From Prevotella sp. (GTDB lineage: Bacteria > Bacteroidota > Bacteroidia > Bacteroidales > Bacteroidaceae): a DNA stretch of 64,000 bases. How positions within the stretch are numbered: position 1 is the first letter of the stretch; every line of letters starts with the position of its first letter. Made by a program: the position numbers and the translations under genes. Below the pieces are notes generated by a model. It saw only the letters and a list, made by a program, of their open reading frames with translations, was not told the origin of the DNA and did not search any database. The stretch spans positions 1 to 64,000 of the forward strand of contig JALFSW010000074.1 in assembly GCA_022779305.1 (NCBI GenBank), in the 5' to 3' direction. This document shows, piece by piece, positions 17,389 to 23,739 of this stretch.

Positions 17389-17574
17389 TTAAATCCCGAG
17401 CAATACCTTGTAAATTTTGATTAGCATACCTTTTTTAACTTCTTGGCTTCCGTGTCTGCCTATTCGGATTTTTGCGCCATTGACCGGATTTGTCCATTCG
17501 TCGTGTTCCGAACCGTGTTTAGTAACTTGGCAGCCTGCCTTTTTTAATTCTCTGAATAATTGATTATACTTCAT
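17389..17574 (-). CDS. hicA: HicA-type mRNA interferase toxin
   Basis: The 61-residue protein is a typical short HicA with a double-stranded RNA-binding-like fold. It carries the conserved His region (TKHGSEHDEWTNP) and the segment IGRHGSQEVKKGMLIKIYK. HicA enzymes cleave mRNA and stop translation until HicB is made. Here the pair heads the leftward lysogenic region and may stabilise the prophage or protect against other phages. Confidence 0.88.
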   Translation of the reverse strand: MKYNQLFRELKKAGCQVTKHGSEHDEWTNPVNGAKIRIGRHGSQEVKKGMLIKIYKVLLGI

Positions 17575-17594
17575 TGTCGATGTTTTTTACAATG

Positions 17595-17625
17595 CAAAGG
17601 TAGCAAAAAAGCTATAAACAACAAA
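17595..17625 (-). promoter_or_regulatory. Promoter of hicAB
   Basis: On the minus strand: TTTG, 19 bases, TACCTTTG, a full consensus match, 20 bases before the hicA start codon. HicB probably binds nearby. Confidence 0.7.
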
Positions 17626-17674
17626 ATATTTATCAAACTTTTTTTTATCTCAAACGGCATTTTTAACATTTGCA

Positions 17675-18019
17675 TCATTGCTTGTATTGTTTTCTTGTTG
17701 CGCCAAACAATCCTTTGAGGACGATGAATGCCAAGCCAAGAATATTGATGGTTGTTGTGCCGAGCATCATCAGCAGGACGGTGTCGGAAAGGTGTATGTG
17801 CGATGCGTTGAAACAGAGGATAAGTAGGACGGCGATTATCCACAATGTATCGATGACGATTACCCAATAGGCAAGGTGCGTACGCAGGCGTGTATTGGTT
17901 CTCAGGCGGTCGTTGTGGAGTTTGGTTTGTTCTGTGAGGGTTTGTTGGTCGTTGCCGTCTTTGTGTGGCGTGGCGGGTGGTGTTACGTTGGACTTAATTC
18001 CAAGGGTGTTTGGCTTCAT
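17675..18019 (-). CDS. Two-span membrane protein, candidate toxin partner of the Panacea antitoxin
   Basis: The 114-residue protein has a hydrophilic N-terminus of about 50 residues rich in Thr, Asn and Gln. Two membrane spans follow (YWVIVIDTLWIIAVLLILCF and the segment VLLMMLGTTTINILGLAFIV), then a basic tail. Its start overlaps the stop of the Panacea-domain gene by four bases, so the two are translationally coupled. Panacea antitoxins are known to pair with many unrelated toxins, some of them membrane proteins. A toxin role is inferred from this coupling; it could also be a superinfection-exclusion protein. Confidence 0.6.
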   Translation of the reverse strand: MKPNTLGIKSNVTPPATPHKDGNDQQTLTEQTKLHNDRLRTNTRLRTHLAYWVIVIDTLWIIAVLLILCFNASHIHLSDTVLLMMLGTTTINILGLAFIVLKGLFGATRKQYKQ

Positions 18020-18513
18020 TGTGGGTCGTTGATGGTTATTATCTTTGTGAAGTATTCGAGGATATACTCATCGGGGATAACGTCGCCCCATTTGAAGTCG
18101 TCGGTGTCTGTGGTTCGTTGCCACGGACTGCCGTCGCTGTGCGACCATTCGGAAAGTTGCCCTGCGTTCCACGTTCCGAAGTGCGAGAAGACGAAATCAA
18201 CCACTCGGTTAAGTTCTGCGTCTTGTTCGATTGCCGTGCGGTCGGTGGCGGTGATGTCGTTTCTTGTGATTTGTTGGAAATCGTCTTTTAGGAGTTTGTT
18301 GCGTGTGGTTGGAAACACCGGTCCGTATGGCCATGCTTGCGGATATTCGTTTAGCAGGCGTTCGTGATAAATGCGCAGAAAGACCCCATACGTGATATAG
18401 AGGAGTTTTTGGACTTTTGTCATATTCACCATTACCCGCCTTTCGTTTGCGAGGGCGATGATGTAGCGTGCTATGTCGGTGCTGGTGTAGCGGAATGTGT
18501 CTTTGATTTCCAT
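18016..18513 (-). CDS. Panacea-domain (DUF4065/SocA-like) antitoxin
   Basis: The 165-residue protein shows the family pattern: an N-terminal TSTDIARYIIALANE helix, MTKVQKLLYITYGVFLRIY, then the invariant region AWPYGPVFP and a late SEWSHSDGSPW. These match the Panacea (DUF4065) domain of SocA-like and phage GepA-like proteins, a domain now known as a promiscuous antitoxin module. It is the first gene of a two-gene unit with the membrane protein that overlaps its end. Confidence 0.82.
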   Translation of the reverse strand: MEIKDTFRYTSTDIARYIIALANERRVMVNMTKVQKLLYITYGVFLRIYHERLLNEYPQAWPYGPVFPTTRNKLLKDDFQQITRNDITATDRTAIEQDAELNRVVDFVFSHFGTWNAGQLSEWSHSDGSPWQRTTDTDDFKWGDVIPDEYILEYFTKIITINDPQ

Positions 18514-18566
18514 AACAACATATTTTAAACGATTTCTAAACGTGGTACGCTTGTCATATTGCTTTT

Positions 18567-19592
18567 TTATTGTCGTTCATTGTCTTTTTTATTCAACCTT
18601 TTGAGGTCTCTGTCTAATTCTTTGATACTTTCAAGGCGGAGTTTTGCACGTTCTTGCTCCTTATAGGTTTCGTACTCTTGATTTACTTTCTCTATTGCTG
18701 CAACGTGCGAGATGCTGCCTGCATGTTCGAGAATGGTTCGCTCATTCATTGTGAGAACAAGACGGAGTTTCTCCACCCAGTCTTTCATATACATAGGTTT
18801 CTGTTGGAGGGCTTGCGTTTCGGCATAAGCGAGGAATTGCTCGACGATAAGTTTAAGGGCTTGTAATTCCTCTTCTTTGAGATAATTCTTACCTACGGAT
18901 ATATCCGCTTTTAGAACCTTTCCCTCTTTTTGTGTTGAGGTTAAGCCCATCATTGGCAGTTTTGCGTTAGCTCGGAAGTACAACAATTCGGCTGCGGTTT
19001 TCCCACTTACGGCAAAGAGGAGTTTATTTTGTACTTCACGATAGAAAGCGAGTGTCATTTCATCGTCCCGGTTGTAATCTATGCTGGTGGCATAAATATC
19101 TTTTATCTGTTGATAGAATAGGCGTTCTGAAAGGCGTATTTCACGTATTCTATCCAACAACTCTTTGAAGTAGTTGTATGAAGACCCCGTTTTCAGGCGT
19201 TCGTCATTGAGAACAAATCCTTTGATTAAGTACTCTTTCAGCCGTTGTGTTGCCCAAATGCGGAATTGTGTGCCTTGTAGAGATTTAACGCGGTATCCAA
19301 CGGAAATGATAACATCAAGATTATAATATTCAATGTTTCGTGTTACTTCTCTATTACCCTCTGTTTGAACTGTTGCAAAATTTGCAACAGTTGTTTCTTG
19401 CGGCAATTCTTTTTCGGAAAAAATATTTTTTATGTGTCGAGAAATTGTAGATTTATCACGCCCAAAGAGTACTGCCATTTGGTCTAAGGAGAGCCAAACC
19501 GTTTCATCTTCAAAACGAACATCAACCTTGATTTTTCCATCTTGCGATTGATATATAAGGATGTTTCTTTTGTCGCTTTCGTTATTCTCCAT
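18567..19592 (-). CDS. RhuM family protein
   Basis: From the ATG at 19592 the product has 341 residues. It begins MENNESDKRNILIYQSQDGK and carries the RhuM core: a region like VRFEDETVWLSLDQMAVLFG, a helix-turn-helix-like segment (RDKSTISRHIKNIF) and a central Fic/KilA-like domain (YYNLDVIISVGYRVKS). An in-frame start 42 codons upstream (19718) exists, but homologs begin near the chosen one. RhuM proteins are widespread on mobile elements; the function is not established. Its place among toxin-antitoxin genes suggests a phage-defence or stability role. Confidence 0.82.
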   Translation of the reverse strand: MENNESDKRNILIYQSQDGKIKVDVRFEDETVWLSLDQMAVLFGRDKSTISRHIKNIFSEKELPQETTVANFATVQTEGNREVTRNIEYYNLDVIISVGYRVKSLQGTQFRIWATQRLKEYLIKGFVLNDERLKTGSSYNYFKELLDRIREIRLSERLFYQQIKDIYATSIDYNRDDEMTLAFYREVQNKLLFAVSGKTAAELLYFRANAKLPMMGLTSTQKEGKVLKADISVGKNYLKEEELQALKLIVEQFLAYAETQALQQKPMYMKDWVEKLRLVLTMNERTILEHAGSISHVAAIEKVNQEYETYKEQERAKLRLESIKELDRDLKRLNKKDNERQ

Positions 19593-19730
19593 ACTGCTGT
19601 TTGGTATCTGTTTCATTGTTGCGTAGTCGTGTTTTAAGTGTGCAATATCCGCCGTGTTGCTGAGGCTTGTTTGCCGTGTGAGTGTGGTTCGATTGTTTAC
19701 CATTTCGTGTGATACCACGAAATGGTAAGG

Positions 19731-20093
19731 CTACCACAAAGCAACTTTCCCCGCAATGCCCAAATCGAGTGTGGCGGTGGCGATGCCTAAAGCCTTGAAG
19801 ACGCGGCTCATTGTGGGGATGCTGATGCTGTAGCCTTTTTCGATGCGTGAGATTTGCGCTTTGCGCACACCCACGCGTTCGCCTAATTCTTCTTGTGTGA
19901 GGTTTTGCATGAGGCGTGCTTTCTTGACGGCTTCTCCGATGCGGTAAGCGTGCAGGGCTTCCGACACTTCGTTTTCATAGGCGTTGCGTTCGGGCGTGCC
20001 TGCCTTTCCGATGAGTTCGTCTTTTACTTCATCAAAGGTATAGAGTTTTATGTTTCCTAAAGTCTTCATCGTTTTACTTGTTTTTAAGTTCAA
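19731..20093 (-). CDS. HigA-like antitoxin with helix-turn-helix
   Basis: The 120-residue protein has an N-terminal region (YTFDEVKDELIGKAGTPERN) followed by an XRE helix-turn-helix at about 60-112 (NLTQEELGERVGVRKAQISR, then IEKGYSISIPTMSRV). The toxin gene overlaps its start by 20 bases, in the toxin-first order typical of HigBA. It would neutralise the toxin and repress the shared promoter at 20439-20469. Confidence 0.88.
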   Translation of the reverse strand: MNLKTSKTMKTLGNIKLYTFDEVKDELIGKAGTPERNAYENEVSEALHAYRIGEAVKKARLMQNLTQEELGERVGVRKAQISRIEKGYSISIPTMSRVFKALGIATATLDLGIAGKVALW

Positions 20094-20313
20094 AATATTC
20101 TTGTCGTATTCTCTCGGCTTTCGCTATTTCTTTTGCCGGTGTCTTTTGGGTTTTCTTTATGATGCCGTGAGTGGCAATGATAAGGGTTTGTTCTTCTGTG
20201 TCCCAAAAGGCAAAAAGGCGATAGGCAATGCCGCCATAAAGCGTGCGAAATTCCCAAATATCCGAATTTTCCAACTTCTTGAAAAGCTCGTTGTTCTTTT
20301 CGCCCCCTATCAC
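20074..20313 (-). CDS. HigB/RelE-type toxin, N-terminus possibly lost by frameshift
   Basis: The readable product (79 residues from a GTG) contains ELFKKLENSDIWEFRTLY, then AYRLFAFWDTEE and the Gly-Ile-Ile-Lys-Lys-Thr-Gln-Lys-Thr-Pro stretch of HigB/Gp49 toxins, which cut mRNA on the ribosome. Family members are about 105 residues. The missing part is present upstream in the same frame (LLDEARNFLASLPKQAYK) but has no in-frame ATG. The ATG expected after the promoter (20414) reads into a stop after nine codons, and one inserted base would join the two. The toxin may be inactive or start at GTG. Confidence 0.65.
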   Translation of the reverse strand: MIGGEKNNELFKKLENSDIWEFRTLYGGIAYRLFAFWDTEEQTLIIATHGIIKKTQKTPAKEIAKAERIRQEYFELKNK

Positions 20314-20438
20314 TCTGTCGGCATTATGGAAAATCTTCTTGTAGGCTTGCTTTGGCAGGCTTGCAAGGAAATTTCTTGCTTCGTCTAATAATATATGAGT
20401 TGAATGGCATTCATTGTTTTTATGTTTCTTTCCGCTTG

Positions 20439-20469
20439 CAAAGATACAAAAAAGTTTCGTGTTTACAAA
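20439..20469 (-). promoter_or_regulatory. Promoter of the higBA-like pair
   Basis: On the minus strand: TTTG, 19 bases, TATCTTTG, a perfect consensus, ending 25 bases before the ATG at 20412-20414. Confidence 0.7.
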
Positions 20470-20506
20470 ACTTTTGAAGTTTTATTTGTGGCGATTTCGC
20501 CATGGT

Positions 20507-21250
20507 TTAAAGGAAATTGACGCTCATGATGACGCGACCGAGCAGGTGGACGCGGGCGATGGGGATTTCAAAGTCGTCGTATTCTTCTCGGTTTACGGAG
20601 CGGGCTATCCAGTGGGTGTTTTCTTTCGCAGGGTCGGGGTGGCGGCGGAGGTATTTGATGTGGGTGTGGTTGTTTCCGTCTTCGTCATAGACAGCCACGG
20701 CATAGATTTCGCCGAACGGCAGCTCGAGGGCTGAACTCACCAATGAGCGAGGGCGGACGGCTACACGCGTGCCGCTTTTGAGCAATGGAGCCATCGAATC
20801 GCCCTTAATCTGTATGATGTAGGTGTCGGTCGGCACACCCGGCACGCTCCACATGGCGATGATGGGTTCGCTCAGCGATATGATGCCGTCGCCTCCGTGA
20901 AACTCCACATCATATTCGGGAATCATCTCCACCCCTTGTCGCTTTGCCGCTTCATAACTTTCCTCGTCAGTTGCAACGATACGAGGTTCTGATGCAGGCG
21001 GAGAAGATTGGAGCATAGAACCCTCGCCAGTGAGTAGCCACGTTTTGTTTATAGAAGGTTCCAACTTGCATATTTTGAGAACTATTTGTTCGCTCAAAAC
21101 CTTTCTTCCTGCTTTAATATCTGACAAAAATGACTTTCCGATCTCTATTTGTCTTGCTAAATCAGACTCATTATATATAATTCGCTCTTTTTTAAGATAA
21201 GATATAATTTCTATAAGTCTTTTATTTTCAACAATTTCCATAATTAACAC
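20507..21250 (-). CDS. CI-like phage repressor with S24 peptidase domain
   Basis: The 247-residue protein has an N-terminal helix-turn-helix (SDLARQIEIGKSFLSDIKAG) and a C-terminal LexA/S24 domain. The catalytic Ser is in KGDSMAPLLKSG and the Lys region is HIKYLRRHPD. Such repressors keep the prophage silent and cleave themselves after DNA damage with RecA help. The gene is transcribed leftward, away from the early lytic genes, and lies beside a cluster of TAGAAC/GTTCTA half-sites that are its likely operators. Confidence 0.93.
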   Translation of the reverse strand: MLIMEIVENKRLIEIISYLKKERIIYNESDLARQIEIGKSFLSDIKAGRKVLSEQIVLKICKLEPSINKTWLLTGEGSMLQSSPPASEPRIVATDEESYEAAKRQGVEMIPEYDVEFHGGDGIISLSEPIIAMWSVPGVPTDTYIIQIKGDSMAPLLKSGTRVAVRPRSLVSSALELPFGEIYAVAVYDEDGNNHTHIKYLRRHPDPAKENTHWIARSVNREEYDDFEIPIARVHLLGRVIMSVNFL

Positions 21251-21269
21251 TATTTAGAATTTGTTTAAA

Positions 21270-21329
21270 TAGAACAAGAGTAGATTATTTAGTTCTATTT
21301 TTTCTTTTAATTTAGAACATTTTGTTCTA
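21270..21329. promoter_or_regulatory. Operator cluster of the phage repressor
   Basis: TAGAAC at 21313-21318 and GTTCTA at 21324-21329 form a palindrome with a 5-base spacer. A second pair lies at 21270-21275 and 21292-21297 with a wider spacer, and a TAGAAT variant at 21255. The right-hand palindrome overlaps the early -7 element at 21328, so bound repressor would block rightward transcription. Confidence 0.65.
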
Positions 21330-21335
21330 TCTTTG
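21328..21335 (+). promoter_or_regulatory. Rightward early promoter (-7 element)
   Basis: TATCTTTG overlaps the operator palindrome by two bases. The -33 region is T-rich (TTTTAA) and lacks an exact TTTG. The leader to the first early gene is about 160 bases and contains a GCACCAT/ATGGTGC hairpin at 21396-21427. Confidence 0.55.
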
Positions 21336-21426
21336 CACCATCAAACACAACGGATGTGCTCCGTAGTGAATGATAATGAGAGCTGCCAACGCGGCGCACC
21401 ATCCCCAAACCCCATCTGCAATGGTG

Positions 21427-21457
21427 CAAAGATAAGGCGGTTTTTCTTTTCAACAAA
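21427..21457 (-). promoter_or_regulatory. Leftward promoter facing the early promoter, probably for the repressor
   Basis: On the minus strand: TTTG, 19 bases, TATCTTTG, a perfect consensus. It points towards the repressor gene and faces the rightward promoter about 80 bases away. A weaker alternative, TACTCTTG at 21276-21283, lies nearer the repressor start. Confidence 0.55.
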
Positions 21458-21503
21458 AAGTACAACAAACAAAACAAAAAGCAATAAACAATATTTAACA
21501 ATA

Positions 21504-22178
21504 ATGGAAACAAACAAAAAGTACAAACTTCTCGAAAGTGATACCATCAATGTAGGCGGAAGGACGCTCTACCGAATAGAAGCGTTGAGAGACTTCTCGA
21601 ACGTAAAAAAAGGCGAAAAAGGGGGATATATTCAGACGGAAGACAATCTGCAACACAAGGAAAAGTGTTGGGTCTATGGCAATGCAAGGGTCTGTGACGA
21701 TGCGGTGGTCTGTGACAATGCGGTGGTCTGTGACAATGCAAGGGTCTATGACAATGCGGTGGTCTGTGACAATGCAAGGGTCTGTGACAATGCGGTGGTC
21801 TGTGACAATGCAAGGGTCTATGGCAATGCGGTGGTCTGTGACGATGCGGTGGTCTGTGGCAATGCAAGGGTCTGTGGCAATGCAAGGGTCTGTGACGATG
21901 CGGTGGTCTGTGGCAATGCAAGGGTCTGTGGCAATGCGGTGGTGAAAAATAAAGGGGATTATATCATTTTTAAAAATTGGTGGTCTTCTGGTCGCTTCTT
22001 CACTTGGACACGGTCGAATAATATGTGGTGTGTTGGGTGTTTTTATGGTACGGGAGAACAACTCGTAGCTAAAGCAAAGAAAGATAGTGAGATAAGTGGT
22101 AGAGAATATGAGCGCATCGTTAATTATGTAGAAGACATCTTGAAGCAAGACGCAACGGAACAACAAGAAGAAAAATAA
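21504..22178 (+). CDS. Hexapeptide-repeat beta-helix protein of the early region
   Basis: The 224-residue protein has an N-terminal region of about 56 residues (KYKLLESDTINVGGRTLYRI), then 15 tandem six-residue units of the type V-C/Y-D/G-N/D-A-R/V, then a C-terminal domain (IIFKNWWSSGRFFTWTRSNN) of about 75 residues. The repeat pattern predicts a beta-helix whose faces stack equal residues, including Cys in 13 of the 15 units. Related repeat proteins occur in many phages with no known role. It is the first gene after the rightward promoter, a place often used for host-takeover or anti-defence proteins. Confidence 0.8.
   Translation: METNKKYKLLESDTINVGGRTLYRIEALRDFSNVKKGEKGGYIQTEDNLQHKEKCWVYGNARVCDDAVVCDNAVVCDNARVYDNAVVCDNARVCDNAVVCDNARVYGNAVVCDDAVVCGNARVCGNARVCDDAVVCGNARVCGNAVVKNKGDYIIFKNWWSSGRFFTWTRSNNMWCVGCFYGTGEQLVAKAKKDSEISGREYERIVNYVEDILKQDATEQQEEK
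21672..21941 (+). repeat. 15 tandem 18-bp coding units
   Basis: Units resemble GTCTGTGACAATGCGGTG and differ at a few positions (TGT/TAT, GAC/GGC, AAT/GAT, GCA AGG/GCG GTG). The near-identity at DNA level means copy number can change by slippage in whole 6-residue steps without breaking the frame. Confidence 0.9.
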
Positions 22179-22183
22179 CGAAG

Positions 22184-22510
22184 ATGAGTAAGCACAACAA
22201 GGAGAGGATAAAAGAGCAGTGTATGAAGCGATGGTTTAGCAGGCTCGAAGATAGTGGGGTTATCTGTGTTACTCGCCTCTCTGACATCGTCAAGAACCCA
22301 AAGGTGGATTTCGAGGTTGGTGACAAGGTGGACTATCTACCACAGGAGGGCAAGGGCTTAAAGAACCTTACGATAATGGCAATTGCTAAGGGTTTATATT
22401 TTTGGTGTTTCAAGAAGTGCATCTACCTGAATAAGGATGATTATTATTTTCCTATTCACCCCGACGAATTAACGCACCACCAAGTAAGCAAAACAAAGGT
22501 GAAAGATTGA
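22184..22510 (+). CDS. Hypothetical phage protein
   Basis: This 108-residue protein follows the repeat-protein gene by five bases and is probably co-expressed. It is basic, with a Lys/Arg-rich N-terminal helix (KHNKERIKEQCMKRW) and a short domain containing FEVGDKVDYLPQEGKGL, which reads like a small beta-barrel. I do not recognise a family. No signal peptide or membrane span is visible. Confidence 0.65.
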   Translation: MSKHNKERIKEQCMKRWFSRLEDSGVICVTRLSDIVKNPKVDFEVGDKVDYLPQEGKGLKNLTIMAIAKGLYFWCFKKCIYLNKDDYYFPIHPDELTHHQVSKTKVKD

Positions 22511-22860
22511 GGATAACAAGACAAGGGGGCGCACGAACTCTTTGCACGGCGGTGCGATGAGGCTGAAAGAATGTAAACATTATCCATACAATAGATGTTT
22601 TAGTTTTTACTTTTCAAATGTTAAAGCCCGTGAGGGCGGACAACGTTCATCCAATCTTCATAGAGTTAAGTGTTTATAAGTTTCATAGATTTAGGTTTTT
22701 AGGTTAGTAGCGAAAGCTCGTGAGAGTGTATATGTGTAATTGTTTATTATGCGTGCGCCCCCTTTTAAAAAAGAAAGGAAGAAGATAGGCGGAGAGTTCA
22801 AGGCTCGGAGAGTGGTTCAAGTCCACAATCGCCACAAGATAAACAAAAAGGAAAAATAAT
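22511..22860 (+). other. Non-coding early-region spacer with RNA-like structure
   Basis: No convincing gene is seen in these 350 bases. Two similar small hairpins with GTGA (GNRA-type) loops occur (GCCCGTGAGGGC near 22626 and GCTCGTGAGAGT near 22713). Near 22812 lies GTGGTTCAAGTCCAC, which looks like a tRNA T-arm, between GGCG and CGCC, but the stretch is too short for a full tRNA. It may hold a structured leader or small RNA. Confidence 0.35.
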
Positions 22861-23085
22861 ATGAATAAAAGAACAATTGAAGCGGGACATCTGAATGTTG
22901 ATGTATTGCGAGCAATGGACATCGGGGACGAGGTTACGATTAAGTTACCAACGGAGATTGCTTGTGACAATGCGCAGAAGTATGTGTATATCTCACAGAA
23001 GAGAGTAAGGAAGCGGTTCTCCACGTCTGTGAACCTCATAGACAGAGAAGTGACAATTACTTGCGTGAAGAGATTAACAGATTAA
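22861..23085 (+). CDS. Hypothetical phage protein
   Basis: The 74-residue product contains VLRAMDIGDEVTIKLPTEIA and a basic C-terminal half (SQKRVRKRFSTSVN). It looks like a small all-beta nucleic-acid-binding type protein, but the family is not known to me. It opens a run of rightward early genes that continues through the recombination module. Confidence 0.65.
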   Translation: MNKRTIEAGHLNVDVLRAMDIGDEVTIKLPTEIACDNAQKYVYISQKRVRKRFSTSVNLIDREVTITCVKRLTD

Positions 23086-23116
23086 CGCTCTCCTAAAAAA
23101 AAATAAACAAAAAAAA

Positions 23117-23374
23117 ATGGAAGCGAAACAATTTAAAAAAATAGCCATCCAATGGCTAACAACGGGAACGCTATCGGTATTCACGTCTGTGGCGATAATC
23201 TTGTTTTTCGGTGGCGCAAGCGAAGATATTACGGTTGAGGCTTATTTGTGGCTGAAGATGGTATCAATCGCTGCACTTGTGGTAGCCGTAGCAGGCTGGA
23301 GAGTATGTAAGACCAGCAGGCTTCTACCGAATGAACTCGAAGATTATATCAAGTGGTGTAGCAACGAAGAATAA
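23117..23374 (+). CDS. Small two-span membrane protein
   Basis: This 85-residue product has a short basic N-terminus, two membrane spans (LSVFTSVAIILFFGG and LWLKMVSIAALVVAVAGW) and an acidic tail (LEDYIKWCSNEE). The function is unknown. Small early membrane proteins of phages can alter host envelope or exclude other phages, but nothing here proves that. Confidence 0.6.
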   Translation: MEAKQFKKIAIQWLTTGTLSVFTSVAIILFFGGASEDITVEAYLWLKMVSIAALVVAVAGWRVCKTSRLLPNELEDYIKWCSNEE

Positions 23375-23395
23375 ACGGAATTAAACGATAAGACT

Positions 23396-23725
23396 ATGGA
23401 CAACGAATTTAAAAACGAGGTGCTCAAGCAGCTAGAAGCCATCCGACTGACAACGATTTTGAGCGCAAAAGAAGTGCTAACGACAGAGGAGTGCGCAATG
23501 ATGCTGGGCTGGTCGCAGAACACGCTTTATATGTACACCTCGCAAAAGAAGATACCCCACTACCGAAGAGGGCGGAGCGTGTATTTCTCGAAACGCGAAG
23601 TGGAGAACTGGATAAAAGGCGAACGAGTGGACACGGACGAACACATAAGAAACAAGGCGGTAACGTTTATTGCACTCAAGGAAGCGGAGGCAAAGAGAGG
23701 AAAGAAAAAACAAACGGCAATATAA
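23396..23725 (+). CDS. Helix-turn-helix (excisionase-type) DNA-binding protein
   Basis: The 109-residue protein has a MerR/excisionase-like winged helix in the middle (LTTEECAMMLGWSQNTLYMY, then PHYRRGRSVYFSKREVENWI) of the HTH_17 type. It ends in a Lys-rich tail. It could be the excisionase that controls direction of integrase action, or a regulator of the early region. It lies 6.5 kb from the integrase, so the Xis role is only a possibility. Confidence 0.75.
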   Translation: MDNEFKNEVLKQLEAIRLTTILSAKEVLTTEECAMMLGWSQNTLYMYTSQKKIPHYRRGRSVYFSKREVENWIKGERVDTDEHIRNKAVTFIALKEAEAKRGKKKQTAI

Positions 23726-23739
23726 AATAACAAGTGAAG

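Noticed and set aside
21672..21941. CRISPR-like array of short repeats
   Set aside because: The 18-base units are directly contiguous with no spacers and stay in one reading frame as six-residue repeats; no cas genes are present.
21495..22166. Long leftward reading frame opposite the hexapeptide-repeat gene
   Set aside because: Its His/Pro/Asp-rich repeats are only the reverse reading of the 18-base units; the rightward frame has the sensible domains and promoter.
21504..22178. Diversity-generating retroelement target
   Set aside because: The variation among units could suggest it, but no reverse transcriptase or template repeat is found in the window.
22790..22845. tRNA-like sequence with a perfect T-arm (GTGGTTCAAGTCCAC) and GGCG/CGCC ends
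   Set aside because: The closed stretch is under 50 bases and no D-arm or anticodon arm can be drawn, so it is not a normal tRNA gene. It is kept only as an RNA-structure observation.
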